Part shown: positions 5,353-6,174 of the stretch, one piece after another
How positions within the stretch are numbered: position 1 is the first letter of the stretch
Layout of the letters: each line of letters starts with the position of its first letter
From: an uncultured Acidobacteriota bacterium
GTDB taxonomy: Bacteria; Acidobacteriota; Blastocatellia; Pyrinomonadales; Pyrinomonadaceae
Direction of reading: 5' to 3'
NCBI GenBank assembly: GCA_902826505.1
Contig: CADEFG010000331.1
Location: forward strand, 1 to 6,174
Length of the DNA: 6,174 bases
Made by a program: the position numbers and the translations under genes
The notes under the pieces: generated by a model
The model's input: the letters and a program-made list of their open reading frames with translations, nothing else
The model's database searches: none
Told to the model about the DNA's origin: nothing

Positions 5353-6174
5353 TTACATACCTTTGTAATTCGGTCCGCCGCCGCCTTCGGGCGTCACCCA
5401 ATTGATGATCTGATACGGGTCGGCGACATCGCAGGTTTTGCAATGGACGCAGTTTGAAAAATTGACCTTTAATTCCTTGCGGTCGGTCGCTCCGTTAAAC
5501 TCCATTTCGTAAACTGCCGCCGGACAAAATCGCTGGCACGGATTGCCGTATTCTTCGGCGCAGCGCGTCGCGCAGATTTCCGTATCGAGGATGTGGAGAT
5601 GCGACGGCTGATCCTCGTCGTGTGCCACACCGGCATGAAAAACGTCGGTCACTTTGTCAAAAGTCAATTGTTTGTCGAATTTCAGATTCTGATAACGATC
5701 GCCGTTTTGCGGATGATCATCAAGTTTTTCCATTCGTTCGTGCCCGGCAATATGATATTCCTTGGGCATATAACCCCAAGCCATTCCGCCGGTCACGAAT
5801 TGCAAACCGGTATTAAGTAAAGCCGACCAGCGACCGCTCTGAAAAGCCGCGTGAAAATTGCGAACCGGATGAAGTTCATCATAAATCCAGCTCAGATTTA
5901 CTTTTTCTTCATAATGTTTGAGCGATTTTACCGAAAAATCTTCGTGTTCGAACGCGCCGACGATCGTTTCTGCCGCGAGCATTCCCGATTTCATCGCGGT
6001 GTGAATTCCTTTGATCCGCTGTCCGTTTAAAAATGAACCGGAATCGCCGACGATCAAAACACCGTCGGCAAAAAGCCGCGGCATCGTCCAATAACCGCTC
6101 GTATTGATGGTTTTTGCGCCGTATTTGAGCATTTTGCCGCCCGCCAGAACCTCGGCGACTTTCGGATGTGTTTT
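5353..6174 (-). CDS. Electron transfer flavoprotein-ubiquinone oxidoreductase, C-terminal half (truncated by window edge)
   Basis: The frame is open from the right edge (codon KTHPKVAEVL...) to TAA at 5355-5353, giving 273 residues, about half of the usual roughly 550. The enzyme takes electrons from reduced ETF through FAD and a [4Fe-4S] cluster and gives them to quinone at the membrane, linking acyl-CoA and amino-acid oxidation to respiration. Visible marks, numbered from the window edge: YGAKTINTSGYWTMPRL (18-34); the FAD-site segment LIVGDSGSFLNGQRIKGIH (40-58), then TAMKSGMLAAE; and the ferredoxin-like end. Cluster ligands are Cys217 (QRFCPAAVYE), Cys242, Cys245 and Cys248 (NCVHCKTCD). 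Their 25-3-3 spacing equals that of human ETF-QO (561, 586, 589, 592). It closes with the family ending NWVTPEGGGGPNYKGM. The FAD segment reads GDSGSFLNGQR, where human has CSPGFMNVPK, suggesting a distinct bacterial branch. The true start is outside the window; the Met at 6132 is internal. Confidence 0.95.
   Translation of the reverse strand, partial: KTHPKVAEVLAGGKMLKYGAKTINTSGYWTMPRLFADGVLIVGDSGSFLNGQRIKGIHTAMKSGMLAAETIVGAFEHEDFSVKSLKHYEEKVNLSWIYDELHPVRNFHAAFQSGRWSALLNTGLQFVTGGMAWGYMPKEYHIAGHERMEKLDDHPQNGDRYQNLKFDKQLTFDKVTDVFHAGVAHDEDQPSHLHILDTEICATRCAEEYGNPCQRFCPAAVYEMEFNGATDRKELKVNFSNCVHCKTCDVADPYQIINWVTPEGGGGPNYKGM

Noticed and set aside
5037..5457. Plus-strand frames of 93 and 126 residues opposite CsbD and the end of ETF-QO
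   Set aside because: Both are antisense to confidently identified proteins and show no family features.

Overview
The window looks like a chromosomal segment of a Gram-negative-type bacterium of moderate GC. My best guess is an Acidobacteriota member, possibly Blastocatellia/Pyrinomonadales. The guess rests on overall protein flavour: an OmpA-linked beta-rich N-terminal domain, an MsbA-type exporter beside yicC-gmk-rpoZ, and an ETF-ubiquinone oxidoreductase. No rRNA or other decisive marker is present, so this is inference. I see no tRNA, rRNA, CRISPR array, insertion sequence or phage gene.

Layout. At 1-668 (minus) lies the N-terminal part of an exported protein that runs off the left edge. 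After a divergent intergenic gap, the plus strand carries an MsbA-like ABC exporter, split by one in-frame TAG at 1348-1350. It is followed by yicC (2671-3549), gmk (3615-4250) and rpoZ (4258-4533), a classic housekeeping cluster. Converging on rpoZ from the minus strand is a small HExxH metallopeptidase-like protein (4541-4984). Upstream of it on the same strand are a CsbD-family stress protein (5046-5279) and the C-terminal half of ETF-quinone oxidoreductase (5353 to the right edge).

Function. The plus-strand genes cover envelope lipid or multidrug export (if the exporter is functional), RNA turnover (YicC), GMP phosphorylation (Gmk) and an RNA polymerase subunit (omega). The minus-strand genes look like separate units: ETF-QO passes electrons from acyl-CoA dehydrogenases to quinone, CsbD is a stress-type protein with its own Shine-Dalgarno and a clean terminator, and the peptidase-like gene starts directly after that terminator.

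Most interesting signals: (1) the single amber codon in an otherwise intact ABC exporter; (2) degenerate seven-base repeats (roughly GAAAWNN) in two intergenic gaps, one of which is arranged head-to-head to form a 20-bp hairpin just before gmk; (3) the unassigned HExxH protein whose start abuts a terminator. No clearly new multi-gene system is visible; most of the window is ordinary chromosome.
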